Shown piece after piece: positions 46,208-55,265 of a DNA stretch of 64,000 bases. The translations under genes were made by a program, and so were the position numbers. Position 1 is the first letter of the stretch; the number at the start of each line of letters is the position of its first letter. Source of the DNA: a virus. The notes beneath the pieces were generated by a model. That model saw nothing but the letters and a program-made list of their open reading frames with translations. It searched no databases and was not told the origin of the DNA. The stretch covers positions 1-64,000 of IMG/VR virus record IMGVR_UViG_3300020159_001814. One strand, given 5' to 3'.

Positions 46208-47803
46208 TTATTTACAAAATCCATTAACTTTACATTTTTGTGTTAAAGAACCTGTTTTATCATTAACCTCATAGATATAATCTTGGTATTTGATATAATC
46301 CACAGTTAATTTTCTTGTTAAACTACTATCCTTATACACATATATACCATCGGTTAATGTTTCTACACCGTATTCCGTATAGATTGTTATTGGTGATCCA
46401 AAGTTAGTCAATTCACAAACAGGACAAGAAATTGTATATTCACCTTTAACTTCCCAAGATTTAAACACAGGTGTTGGTGTTGGCTCAGGTGTAAAACATT
46501 CTATACAATCAACATATGTTGTTGCTGTTGTAGCAGTAAACACATCTTGGTTTGTTGCTATAAATCCTGTTGTTGGGTAATAACCAACAACATTTGTGAC
46601 ATAAACCCAACAATTACCATTATCATCTTTTAATACATTAGTTTCACAAAGATTTAGTGGTGGCGTTGCGGTTTGAACTATCATTGAATTATTAGTACAT
46701 GACGTAAATATAAATTGGGTTCCCATAGGATACGATGTTGGTGTTGGTGTCGGTGTTAGTGTTGCCGTTGGTGTTGGTGTCGGTGTTGCAGTTGGTGTTG
46801 GTGTCGGTGTAACACAAACACTACAATCACTAGTATATGCAGTAATTATTAATTCAAGATTACTATTTGTACTACTAAATAAATCTTTAGTGTATGTTAC
46901 ACATTTTATTTGGTCACTAATTACCGCCAAGAAAGTTGTACCAGTACTTAATGGTATACCGCTAAACACTATAGGTTCAGTAACGTAATATTTATTAAAC
47001 GTACCACATTCACTTAATTCTTTTGTTCTTGTACAAATAAATTTACCAGTATCTATTAAATAAGTAACACTATCCGCAGATGGCACAATAACGTTATAAC
47101 AAGGTGTTGGTGATGGTGTTGGTGATGGTGTTGGTGATGGTGTGATTTCTTCTGTTGATATATCGACAATAAACCCTTCACAAACATCGGGTGTTGGTGT
47201 TGGTGTTGGTGTAGGAGTTGGTGTTGCGGTTGGTGATGCTGTTGGTGATGGTGTAATACCACATTCTATTAATACATCAAAATCAAGTATAGAACAAGGG
47301 TCATATGGTGTTGGTGTAGGTACACATACTCCATTATATAAAATGGTCTCGTCAAGGTCGGGTGATGTTGATTCTGTCGGGTTTTGCCCAAAAAAATCAC
47401 ATTCACCACCTAAAGTTTCACTTAAACACCATTTTATACCATCATAAAAAATGTAACCATTGTTTGTTATTCCACTGTAATATGTATTAGTATTATAACT
47501 TCCCGCAAAAGTATATGACCCGTTATATCCAGTAAATGCACTTAAAGAAATATTAACGCAAAAATCTTCAGACCCACAATAGTCACTACAACCACCAGAA
47601 CCACAACCACCATTTGATATTGATACCCCGTCAAATATTACAGGTATACTACCGACACCACTAGACACTATAGTATAGCACCCATTTATTATGTTAGTAT
47701 CATCTGTAATTTCAAAACCATCACCGACGGTCGTACTATACGACCAACCCGTGGCACTATATACTAGATTATAACAACAACTACTTAAAACAACATTAGC
47801 CAT
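46208..47803 (-). CDS. PT-repeat tail adhesin, 531 aa
   Basis: Three Pro-Thr linkers ([13 protein letters not shown] and [12 protein letters not shown] types) separate Cys-rich beta domains, e.g. [20 protein letters not shown]. Extended PT linkers and Cys pairs suggest a long, flexible, disulfide-stabilised fibre. PT segments are classical O-glycosylation targets, and two glycosyltransferase genes lie directly upstream. Preceded by TATTTATA. Confidence 0.78.
   Translation of the reverse strand: MANVVLSSCCYNLVYSATGWSYSTTVGDGFEITDDTNIINGCYTIVSSGVGSIPVIFDGVSISNGGCGSGGCSDYCGSEDFCVNISLSAFTGYNGSYTFAGSYNTNTYYSGITNNGYIFYDGIKWCLSETLGGECDFFGQNPTESTSPDLDETILYNGVCVPTPTPYDPCSILDFDVLIECGITPSPTASPTATPTPTPTPTPTPDVCEGFIVDISTEEITPSPTPSPTPSPTPCYNVIVPSADSVTYLIDTGKFICTRTKELSECGTFNKYYVTEPIVFSGIPLSTGTTFLAVISDQIKCVTYTKDLFSSTNSNLELIITAYTSDCSVCVTPTPTPTATPTPTPTATLTPTPTPTSYPMGTQFIFTSCTNNSMIVQTATPPLNLCETNVLKDDNGNCWVYVTNVVGYYPTTGFIATNQDVFTATTATTYVDCIECFTPEPTPTPVFKSWEVKGEYTISCPVCELTNFGSPITIYTEYGVETLTDGIYVYKDSSLTRKLTVDYIKYQDYIYEVNDKTGSLTQKCKVNGFCK
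46732..46815 (-). repeat. PT-coding tandem repeats (GGTGTT units)
   Basis: Runs of GGTGTT, GGTGTC and GGTGTA on the plus strand encode Pro-Thr dipeptides. Similar arrays occur at 47101-47145, 47188-47256, 50020-50058 and 50102-50150, so ectopic recombination between genes is possible. Confidence 0.85.
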
Positions 47804-47822
47804 TCAGATTTAAACTTTATTA

Positions 47823-47830
47823 TATAAATA
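47823..47830 (-). promoter_or_regulatory. TATTTATA upstream motif
   Basis: Coding strand TTATTTATATAATAAAG, 19 bp before the PT adhesin start, in the gap after the glycosyltransferase genes. Confidence 0.42.
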
Positions 47831-47857
47831 ATCGAAAGTTTATTTTATTGAAGTGTT

Positions 47858-48652
47858 TTATGAGAATATGTTAAAATATTGTCTCCAATCTGATTTGACA
47901 ATATTGTAACTTTCGGGGTTTAGATTATAGCAAAAATCATAATACTTTTCTTCGCTACCAACAACACCTTGTTCTAAATACATGTCTATATACCAAATAA
48001 AGTCGGCAATTAATTTATCAATCGTATTATTGTTTGGCACAAAAAAACAACCACCGTGAATAAACCTATACTGTGAAAACAAATGAAAAACATAATCACC
48101 TAATGATACGGTATCTTGGTGATTAAAGAATGTTATTTTATCTGAATAACCGTTATTTATTTTTTCTAAATTAGGCCAGTTAGGTATTGGCTGATTTATT
48201 TCATGTCTCAGAACCCCAGCATCCGCCCAAATAAAAAAATCAGAATCAAAATGTTTTTTCATTATTGATTCTTTTATGTAAAAAAGTTTATTAAAAATTA
48301 CAATATTATATAATGGTTTAGTCATTTCTGGAACCCTAAAATGTATTTTATTTTTAAATTCTTCAGAATTCATTAAACTATTTACCTTTTCATAATACAT
48401 TTGATGAGCAACCAAGTCCTCAACTTTTCTTATTTCAAAAATAGTTTTTTCTAAATTAGGGTCACAAACCATTCTATTTTTTTTAATTTCATCGTATAAT
48501 TTTTCATCAGTATAAATAACCATTGGCATGTCGTACATTAATAGGGCTTTCATCCAGTGAAGATATGTACCATATGCTAATTCATATCCATCCCAAGTAT
48601 CCCTACCAATATCAAACAATGCCGTTACAATGACCGGTTTTTCTATTTTCAT
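47858..48652 (-). CDS. HtrL/YibB-family glycosyltransferase-like protein, 264 aa
   Basis: VIVTALFDIGRDTWDGYELA near the start, MVIYTDEKLYDEIKKN, and SDFFIWADAGVLRH near residue 140 follow the HtrL/YibB (WlaTC) pattern, where the WADAG loop takes the place of the DxD of GT-A folds. The family is linked to surface glycan synthesis. It overlaps the second glycosyltransferase by 4 bp (ATGA), so the two act together, probably on virion proteins. Confidence 0.8.
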   Translation of the reverse strand: MKIEKPVIVTALFDIGRDTWDGYELAYGTYLHWMKALLMYDMPMVIYTDEKLYDEIKKNRMVCDPNLEKTIFEIRKVEDLVAHQMYYEKVNSLMNSEEFKNKIHFRVPEMTKPLYNIVIFNKLFYIKESIMKKHFDSDFFIWADAGVLRHEINQPIPNWPNLEKINNGYSDKITFFNHQDTVSLGDYVFHLFSQYRFIHGGCFFVPNNNTIDKLIADFIWYIDMYLEQGVVGSEEKYYDFCYNLNPESYNIVKSDWRQYFNIFS

Positions 48653-49896
48653 AATTTTCCTGTTAGTCTTTCACCCCAACCTTTTGATGTTGTGTGTGTC
48701 CATACAACCCATTCTGTTGGTTTTATTGTTGTATTAAATTCCCTCCAAACATTTACAAAATCCCCTTGTTTTGACAAAATGTTGTTTATTTCGTTTTTAT
48801 CGGCGTCTTTTCTAAATATTTCATTACCATTATCATCTAAAAATATTACGGCCCAAAAATCATAATCAGATTCTTTTAAACTACCTTTATATAGGTCAAT
48901 ACAATGTTTAAAAACAGTTGAAAAGCTGTTTACCCATTCGTCTTCAGTTTCATAATTATATGGGTTTGGTGGGTATTGTTTATTAATAGTGTATTGTTGT
49001 ACCGCTCTTTTTGAAAAAAGTAATCCGGCATATTTTTCATAATCTTTTAACGTTCTTTCCTTTCCAAATCCGTATATATCATCATGGCCTTCTTGCATTA
49101 TACCATCCATACCAAACAACATTCTATTAAGTAAATGGGCCTTTTCATTTTTTTTATACCATTCTTTATCGTCGTCCCATTGTTTAGTTCTACCGTTTCT
49201 TGTATATTCATGCCATATAACAACTTTATGTGGGTGAAATAAATCATACCCATGTGTATATGCTCTAACCGCTATTGATATTTCTTCGCCGTGAAAATAA
49301 AAATTAGGGTTATGTTGTACTTCTTTTGAAAATACTCCTAATGTAAAACAAAAATGTGCGGAATAGAATCTTGATGTAATTGGTTCTGTTAACGTTTCCC
49401 AATTTGGGATTGTCTCAGGTAAAAAGAATACCGCACCTTCGGGTATGAATCTATCAAATACCATTCTCCAAGGAACATTAACCCTACCTTCGGGATCATT
49501 TTGTGGATTATAAGACGAAACATATCCAGTTAAAAGTGGTTTTTTATGTCCTTTTTTTTGTAAATCAACAACCATGTTAATTAGTGTTTCATCCCAATTT
49601 TTTTCAAATCTCATGTGTGAATCAATCTGCAAAGTATAATCTTCACCATCATATAACTGTTGGACCATATTTCTTGCCCAACAAACCCCTTTAGCATCTA
49701 AATATGGGACATCAACAATCCTAAATCTTTCATCATTTTCATATTCACTAAGGTCGTCAAATTTATCATCTATGTGATATTGTCGACATATACCAAATAC
49801 TAAACTTTCAGGATTTTTTGCGTTCAATAAACAATTCTTTATTGTTGGTATCAATTCGGGGTCCCTATAAGACGCGATTTGTATAAAAATTTTCAT
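48649..49896 (-). CDS. GlcNAc-transferase-like glycosyltransferase (GT60 type), 415 aa
   Basis: MKIFIQIASYRDPELIPTIK, DAKGVCWARNMVQQLYDGED, and YTLQIDSHMRFEKNWDETLI are hallmarks of the family including Skp1-hydroxyproline GlcNAc-transferase: ASYRD, ARN..Q.L..GE and the metal-binding D-S-H. FYFHGEEISIAVRAYTHGYD follows. The eukaryotic enzyme modifies hydroxyproline; here Thr/Ser/Pro-rich adhesins are neighbours, so a tail-modifying role is plausible. Confidence 0.85.
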   Translation of the reverse strand: MKIFIQIASYRDPELIPTIKNCLLNAKNPESLVFGICRQYHIDDKFDDLSEYENDERFRIVDVPYLDAKGVCWARNMVQQLYDGEDYTLQIDSHMRFEKNWDETLINMVVDLQKKGHKKPLLTGYVSSYNPQNDPEGRVNVPWRMVFDRFIPEGAVFFLPETIPNWETLTEPITSRFYSAHFCFTLGVFSKEVQHNPNFYFHGEEISIAVRAYTHGYDLFHPHKVVIWHEYTRNGRTKQWDDDKEWYKKNEKAHLLNRMLFGMDGIMQEGHDDIYGFGKERTLKDYEKYAGLLFSKRAVQQYTINKQYPPNPYNYETEDEWVNSFSTVFKHCIDLYKGSLKESDYDFWAVIFLDDNGNEIFRKDADKNEINNILSKQGDFVNVWREFNTTIKPTEWVVWTHTTSKGWGERLTGKL

Positions 49897-49965
49897 ACTA
49901 CCAATATATATAAAAAAAAATTTGTGTAAATAATATTTAATATCTACGTATAACAGTCGGTGTTG

Positions 49966-50367
49966 TTATATATTTAATTCAAAAGTATAACCTGACAAAC
50001 TACATAAAATAGGTTCAATAGTAGGTGTGGGTGTAGGTGTAGGTGTTGCGGTTGGTGTTATTTTATTTAATTCAAAACTATATCCAGACATACTACATAA
50101 AACAGGTGTTGGTGTAGGTGTTGGTGTTGGTGTAGGTGTTGGTGTTGGTTCGCAAGGGGAATCAATCAAATCTACGCACCCATAATTATCAACAATCCTA
50201 ACTTTTAATAACCCTTCTTTAGGAAAATAATTATCAGAGTTAATAAAAACATTTGGTGGTATTGAAGTTACTCCCGATATATAAAAACAACCGGTTAAAT
50301 CCCAATTACAAAGATATATGTCATACGGACCGACCCCATTTGTTACACCTGTTATTTCAATAATCAT
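49966..50367 (-). CDS. Small SprB/PT tail protein, 133 aa
   Basis: MIIEITGVTNGVGPYDIYLC, then a Cys-pair domain, a PT linker, LCSMSGYSFELNKI, another PT linker and LCSLSGYTFELNI. The C-terminal unit LCSxSGYxFEL is duplicated together with its linker, an internal duplication of about 30 residues. Directly upstream of the glycosyltransferases in position and likely a substrate. Confidence 0.75.
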   Translation of the reverse strand: MIIEITGVTNGVGPYDIYLCNWDLTGCFYISGVTSIPPNVFINSDNYFPKEGLLKVRIVDNYGCVDLIDSPCEPTPTPTPTPTPTPTPVLCSMSGYSFELNKITPTATPTPTPTPTIEPILCSLSGYTFELNI

Positions 50368-50368
50368 T

Positions 50369-50656
50369 TTATATCCAAACTAATCCATCCCCACTTTCAG
50401 TGGTTATTATGAGTTCGTTCTCAGTTAAAATAAAGAAGGTATCTAATGTACAATAAACATATTTAAAAGTAAAACACCCAGTACTATCAACCAATTTTAT
50501 TATCAATGTTTGTGCAGTAGAAAAAAAGGAATTTAAGGTGTATGTTCCACCTGTAGGTCCAAGCAAAAAACAAGTATTCATATATTCGTCACAAACATAA
50601 AAACTATAGGGTGGTGTGCCACCTGTTTCACCTGATATGATAAGTTGACTTGTCAT
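50369..50656 (-). CDS. Small SprB-like tail protein, 95 aa
   Basis: One SprB-like unit: TSQLIISGETGGTPPYSFYV ... CDEYMNTCFLLGPTGGTYTL ... TLIIKLVDSTGCFTFKYVYC, ending ELIITTESGDGLVWI. Stop and start overlap with neighbours. Probably a tip or connector protein. Confidence 0.75.
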   Translation of the reverse strand: MTSQLIISGETGGTPPYSFYVCDEYMNTCFLLGPTGGTYTLNSFFSTAQTLIIKLVDSTGCFTFKYVYCTLDTFFILTENELIITTESGDGLVWI

Positions 50657-52905
50657 AATATAAAGTATGTTGAGTCATGAATTGTGTATGCACTTGTAGT
50701 CCCTGTGTAACTATATATTAAGAATTCACTTGATGTTGTTATACCGGTTAATGATCTAGTGTAAATTTCAAAATCCCTTCTATCTGATGGGTTATTTAAT
50801 TTTACAGTATAATAGTAATTATACCTTCCATAATAACCTAAATTATTTGATGATGCTTGGTAAGTAAAACCAGATGTATCAAAATTAAATGTTTTACCAC
50901 TTAATGAATTTACTAATGTTGGTGATGTTCCGCTATAAACAATTGTTTCATTTATATATTTTGGTATATATATGTATCCTACTGATGTCGTTCCTGTTTG
51001 TGATGTTGTGCCGCTGCACAGAGCATAAACATAAGCAACAGGATTTGTATATCTAGAACTAACAGTTGTTGTTCCAGTATAATTATTTGTTGTCCCTGTA
51101 GATTGTGTATTAATAGTATTAACAACTGATAATACATTTCCTTGTATACTACAATTAGGGTCATATGTTAAACCATCATAAACCGTCGGCATTGTAAATC
51201 TTAAAGTATAATCACTACCAGTTATGCCAGTTGTAACAACTGATCCAGTATGTAAAAGGTATTGTTTAACTGTAGACCCATCTGAACCACATATACTGGT
51301 ACCTGTGGTGGATGGTAGTGACAAATAAAGATATCTGTAATATCTAATATCTGTTGGATCACTTGGAGTCCCGCTCCATGGGCCTGATGAAGTAGCACAA
51401 ATACCTGTGGTGGTTGTTGTACCAGTAATTGCCTTTAAATATGAATTATAATATGCGTTAAAATCCGTAAAATCTGTAAACTGAATGTCTATTATACCTA
51501 ATGTTCCTCCACTAATATATTTTTTAAATGTTATTGTTCCTGTGGAGCTAGCAGCACAGATGTCAGGTGTGGTATAATAAGGGTTAGTTGCAGATGCTTG
51601 GATTGTATTTAAATATAAAAAATTACCCACCCCTATTAAATTATTAACACCGGAACCGTACATGCTAACATCATAGTAAGGCACATTATTACTTAAGATA
51701 AAAGACCCGTCAGTTGCAATATATTTACTAAAATCATCAGCACTTCTACTACAAGCACTAACACTAAATGATACTGTATTGGAATTACATCCACCGGTAA
51801 TTGTTGTGATTGTTGATGCGGAAATTTTATAAGGAAAATTATTTAAAATACAAGTATCTTGTGAAAAACCACTTAAACATGTAAAATAAAAATCCCAATT
51901 AGTTTCATTGTTAAACTGATTTGGTATGACTTCAATTCTTAAAGAGTCTCCTATGTTTCTAGTTAAACCAGTTAAACATGTCACCTTTTTAAGGTATGTT
52001 GCTTGTGAAATAGTATCGGCACTTTTTGGAAATTTATTTAAACTAAAATCGGATCTAATTAAGTTAGACCCAACTGTTATGTCTTCAATTAAAAGTTCTT
52101 CAGAATATGCGGAACCAATATATGTTAATCTTAATCTATCTTCAACAGCAAATCCTTTAAACTTCCAAGCGAAATAATCAGTAATACCCGTAAAAAGAAA
52201 TGTTGCTTCCAAAGCCTGTGGTGTCGATCCAACAGATGCTGATAAAAAATTTACCCTATGTTCATAATATGGGTTATCACTACTATCACCATTACCACAA
52301 GTAAACGCGTCTACAGTTACTGTTGTTAAATCAAAACATTCTAATTCTGCGGGGATATTACCTGTGCCCCCTGTTTGTGAAAAAGTTAGACCACTTAATT
52401 TTATTTTATCAATGATAGGTACATATGTACCTGCTTGTGCAAATATAGAACTAGTGCCCGTTAATGGATGCGTAAAAGAATATGGTGTAAATTCAGAACC
52501 CTTTCCCGAAACATAAACAGGATTTGTAGTATCCCCTGTTTCATACCAAAATATTCTATAATCAGTAATGTTTGATTCGCAAGCACCTGTAAGGTTACCA
52601 GCAACAATTCTACCAACAGTCGATGCACTATAACTACTAAAATCCAATTCACAACTAACACATAAATCATTAGACTGCACAAAAGTATCACAATAACACC
52701 CTGTCGATATATCTAATATTCTTATTTGTGTTGTTCCGTTGGGTACTTCAATATAATACGGACATTCATTGCCGGTTATTGCTGATAAATTTATACTACT
52801 TTGTATTGGGGTAGTAAACCCATCATAATCACTATATATATTCATAACCCCACCAAGTGGTGTTGTTCCTGTGTAAGATAAACATGTTACTGCCGAAAAT
52901 GACAT
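50653..52905 (-). CDS. Large tail adhesin, 750 aa
   Basis: Beta-rich, with Cys and TGTT-type Thr-rich segments throughout; N-terminal SFSAVTCLSYTGTTPLGGVM. Many Tyr/Thr-rich turns (YLHTGSVVTTGITGSDYTLR). No catalytic motif seen. Together with 52929-55256 it probably forms the main distal fibre or baseplate tip. ATGA-type overlap with 50369-50656. Confidence 0.75.
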   Translation of the reverse strand: MSFSAVTCLSYTGTTPLGGVMNIYSDYDGFTTPIQSSINLSAITGNECPYYIEVPNGTTQIRILDISTGCYCDTFVQSNDLCVSCELDFSSYSASTVGRIVAGNLTGACESNITDYRIFWYETGDTTNPVYVSGKGSEFTPYSFTHPLTGTSSIFAQAGTYVPIIDKIKLSGLTFSQTGGTGNIPAELECFDLTTVTVDAFTCGNGDSSDNPYYEHRVNFLSASVGSTPQALEATFLFTGITDYFAWKFKGFAVEDRLRLTYIGSAYSEELLIEDITVGSNLIRSDFSLNKFPKSADTISQATYLKKVTCLTGLTRNIGDSLRIEVIPNQFNNETNWDFYFTCLSGFSQDTCILNNFPYKISASTITTITGGCNSNTVSFSVSACSRSADDFSKYIATDGSFILSNNVPYYDVSMYGSGVNNLIGVGNFLYLNTIQASATNPYYTTPDICAASSTGTITFKKYISGGTLGIIDIQFTDFTDFNAYYNSYLKAITGTTTTTGICATSSGPWSGTPSDPTDIRYYRYLYLSLPSTTGTSICGSDGSTVKQYLLHTGSVVTTGITGSDYTLRFTMPTVYDGLTYDPNCSIQGNVLSVVNTINTQSTGTTNNYTGTTTVSSRYTNPVAYVYALCSGTTSQTGTTSVGYIYIPKYINETIVYSGTSPTLVNSLSGKTFNFDTSGFTYQASSNNLGYYGRYNYYYTVKLNNPSDRRDFEIYTRSLTGITTSSEFLIYSYTGTTSAYTIHDSTYFIL

Positions 52906-52928
52906 AATTTTATTTTATTAATTTTAGT

Positions 52929-55256
52929 TTATGGGCAAGGTATTTCTTCTATACAACTCACATCATACACTATTGTTAATGATAAATTTACTTCAACATC
53001 CGCCAAAGGATTTGAGTCACCGTCACAAGATGATATGATTTGTAATGTATTGTTAATAGTATCTAATGTGTATGATTCAACATCACTTATACCTGATAAT
53101 ATGTTTTCTATTGTTTGTTTCCATAATAAATCTGATGGTACGTCGGTGTTCGTTGATCCAGTATAAAAACTTTCGGTATATGATATTCCACTTATTTCTA
53201 AATTACATATGTATTCCGCAGAATTCAAACTACACCCAGTGTATCCGTCAGTTATGTCAAGATAACCTTCACCCAACATTTCTAAAAACCCTCTTTTAGC
53301 CCCTGTAGTTGTTGTAAATAAATTTTCACATATGTTATAAACACCATAACTACTAACTATATTTGTTAAACAATTAATACTAAAAGGTAATGTCGCAGTA
53401 CATCCGTTTGAATCTGTAACAATAACAGTGTATGTTCCGGCAGTAAGTCCTGTCACAGTACTACCTGTTTGTGAACAACAGACATTTTCAGACCAATCAT
53501 ATTCAAAGGTTGGTTTACCTTCATATATAACAACCTCCGCAGTTCCGTCATCCCCATTAACACAATCATTTGTTACAATATTTGCAACCAAATTACCAGC
53601 AGTTGTTACATTAATGTCTTTTTTTACTGAACACCCTTGTTCATCCGTAACCGTAACCGTATATAACCCCTCGGTTAAGTTATTAAAGGTATATGATGTC
53701 AAATTAGTATCTAATATTGTTTGACCATCACTTAAAAGGTAGTCTAAAACACCCGTATATCCAGTACCAACATCAATTTTAATAAATCCATTCGAAGAAA
53801 AGCAAGTCGCTCCACTTGTTGTTGCTGTAAAATCAAATTTTTGTACAGAACTAATATTTAAAAATGTACTATATGAACATTCTGTACCTGATCCAGAAAT
53901 ACTTAATAGGTATGTATCGTTTGGTAAATTATTAAAAGTGTAATTTTGATTTTGAGATACATTACCATATAATTGATTAGTATTTTGTCCTGATAGTGCG
54001 TACGCGTAATACCCACTTAACCCTTGTATTTCAACATAAACTGACCCGTTATTAATATCACAATTTGAATTCGTAATGACAGTGTTAACAACATTAAACC
54101 CATTTACAGGACTTAAAAACCCACCGAGAATCGTCTCACAAAAATTAGCATCCCTAACAACCACACTATAACCACCACTAGACAAACCAGTTATCGAAAA
54201 CGTGTCAGATAATGTGTATCCTACTTGTGATGTACTTGCCGAATAATAAAAAGGTACAGTTCCACCTGTTAATGTATAATTTAAAGTCCCATCAGAAGAA
54301 AAACAAGACGGATTATCCGAAGTTAGTAACCCTAAACCTAAAGGTTGTGCCTGCCCTATAGATTCATTTTTTGTTGTCGAGCAACCTAAACTATCAGTTA
54401 CAGTACAAGAATATGTTCCTATTGTTAATCCCGTAATTAATTGTGTTGTTTCACCGTTTGACCATAAGTATGTATACGGACCATTTCCAGTAATACCGGT
54501 TATGGCTAATTTACCTTTATCTATTACACATGTTGATGTGTTTACTTTCCAGAACCCAAAATCGACACTGGTGCTTGCCGAAACTATGACATTTTCTGTG
54601 TCTGCAGTTGTTGATCCATAGTCGTATATAGTCGCATAATAAATACCGTCACTTAGATTACTAACCAAATATGGGAAAGTATTTGTGGTGTATAACCCAT
54701 AAAATGAATTATCCCTATAAACAACAATATTATAAGGGCTGGCTGATGATGTTGCACTTAAACTAAAAGAACCGTTATTACCACCACATGTTGTTCCACT
54801 AACATTATATATATTAGCATTAAAACAATTACTGATGTTAACATTAATATATAATTCATTATTTTGTAACCCTAACGTATCATTTAACCTAAAAACATAA
54901 GTACCACCTGTAAGTCCGGTAAAATTAAATGGGCCGTTAGCCGTTTGTCCACTTAAAGTTCCAGGAATAACATTATCCACAGTATAAGGTAGTGTCCCAC
55001 CAAAACCATTTATTGTTAAATTACCGTACCCGCTATCACAAATCCCCGTAACTGTGAAATTATAACTTAAAGGTCCGTAATTACAACTATCTGTACATGC
55101 ACTTGTTGGTTCTAAGTACACCCCTACGGCCGAACCTGAGTATATTACGTCAACACACACACTTTCAAGGCCAGGTGATAAACCTGTTTGATTTAAACCA
55201 CAACAGTCTATATAATTATAGTACCCACCTAATGTAAAACCTGATACACAAGCCAT
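52929..55256 (-). CDS. Large tail adhesin with about seven SprB-type repeats, 775 aa
   Basis: Repeated units: GYGNLTINGFGGTLPYTVDN; NNGSFSLSATSSASPYNIVV; KGKLAITGITGNGPYTYLWS with GLTIGTYSCTVTDSLGCSTT; DGTLNYTLTGGTVPFYYSAS with GLSSGGYSVVVRDANFC; NNGSVYVEIQGLSGYYAYAL; NGFIKIDVGTGYTGVLDYLL with EGLYTVTVTDEQGC; DGTAEVVIYEGKPTFEYDWS with GTYTVIVTDSNGC. These are full SprB repeats (G-x-Y-x-V-x-V-x-D-x-x-G-C). In flavobacteria SprB is the moving gliding adhesin, so this fibre resembles a host surface protein. Confidence 0.88.
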   Translation of the reverse strand: MACVSGFTLGGYYNYIDCCGLNQTGLSPGLESVCVDVIYSGSAVGVYLEPTSACTDSCNYGPLSYNFTVTGICDSGYGNLTINGFGGTLPYTVDNVIPGTLSGQTANGPFNFTGLTGGTYVFRLNDTLGLQNNELYINVNISNCFNANIYNVSGTTCGGNNGSFSLSATSSASPYNIVVYRDNSFYGLYTTNTFPYLVSNLSDGIYYATIYDYGSTTADTENVIVSASTSVDFGFWKVNTSTCVIDKGKLAITGITGNGPYTYLWSNGETTQLITGLTIGTYSCTVTDSLGCSTTKNESIGQAQPLGLGLLTSDNPSCFSSDGTLNYTLTGGTVPFYYSASTSQVGYTLSDTFSITGLSSGGYSVVVRDANFCETILGGFLSPVNGFNVVNTVITNSNCDINNGSVYVEIQGLSGYYAYALSGQNTNQLYGNVSQNQNYTFNNLPNDTYLLSISGSGTECSYSTFLNISSVQKFDFTATTSGATCFSSNGFIKIDVGTGYTGVLDYLLSDGQTILDTNLTSYTFNNLTEGLYTVTVTDEQGCSVKKDINVTTAGNLVANIVTNDCVNGDDGTAEVVIYEGKPTFEYDWSENVCCSQTGSTVTGLTAGTYTVIVTDSNGCTATLPFSINCLTNIVSSYGVYNICENLFTTTTGAKRGFLEMLGEGYLDITDGYTGCSLNSAEYICNLEISGISYTESFYTGSTNTDVPSDLLWKQTIENILSGISDVESYTLDTINNTLQIISSCDGDSNPLADVEVNLSLTIVYDVSCIEEIPCP

Positions 55257-55265
55257 TCTATATTA

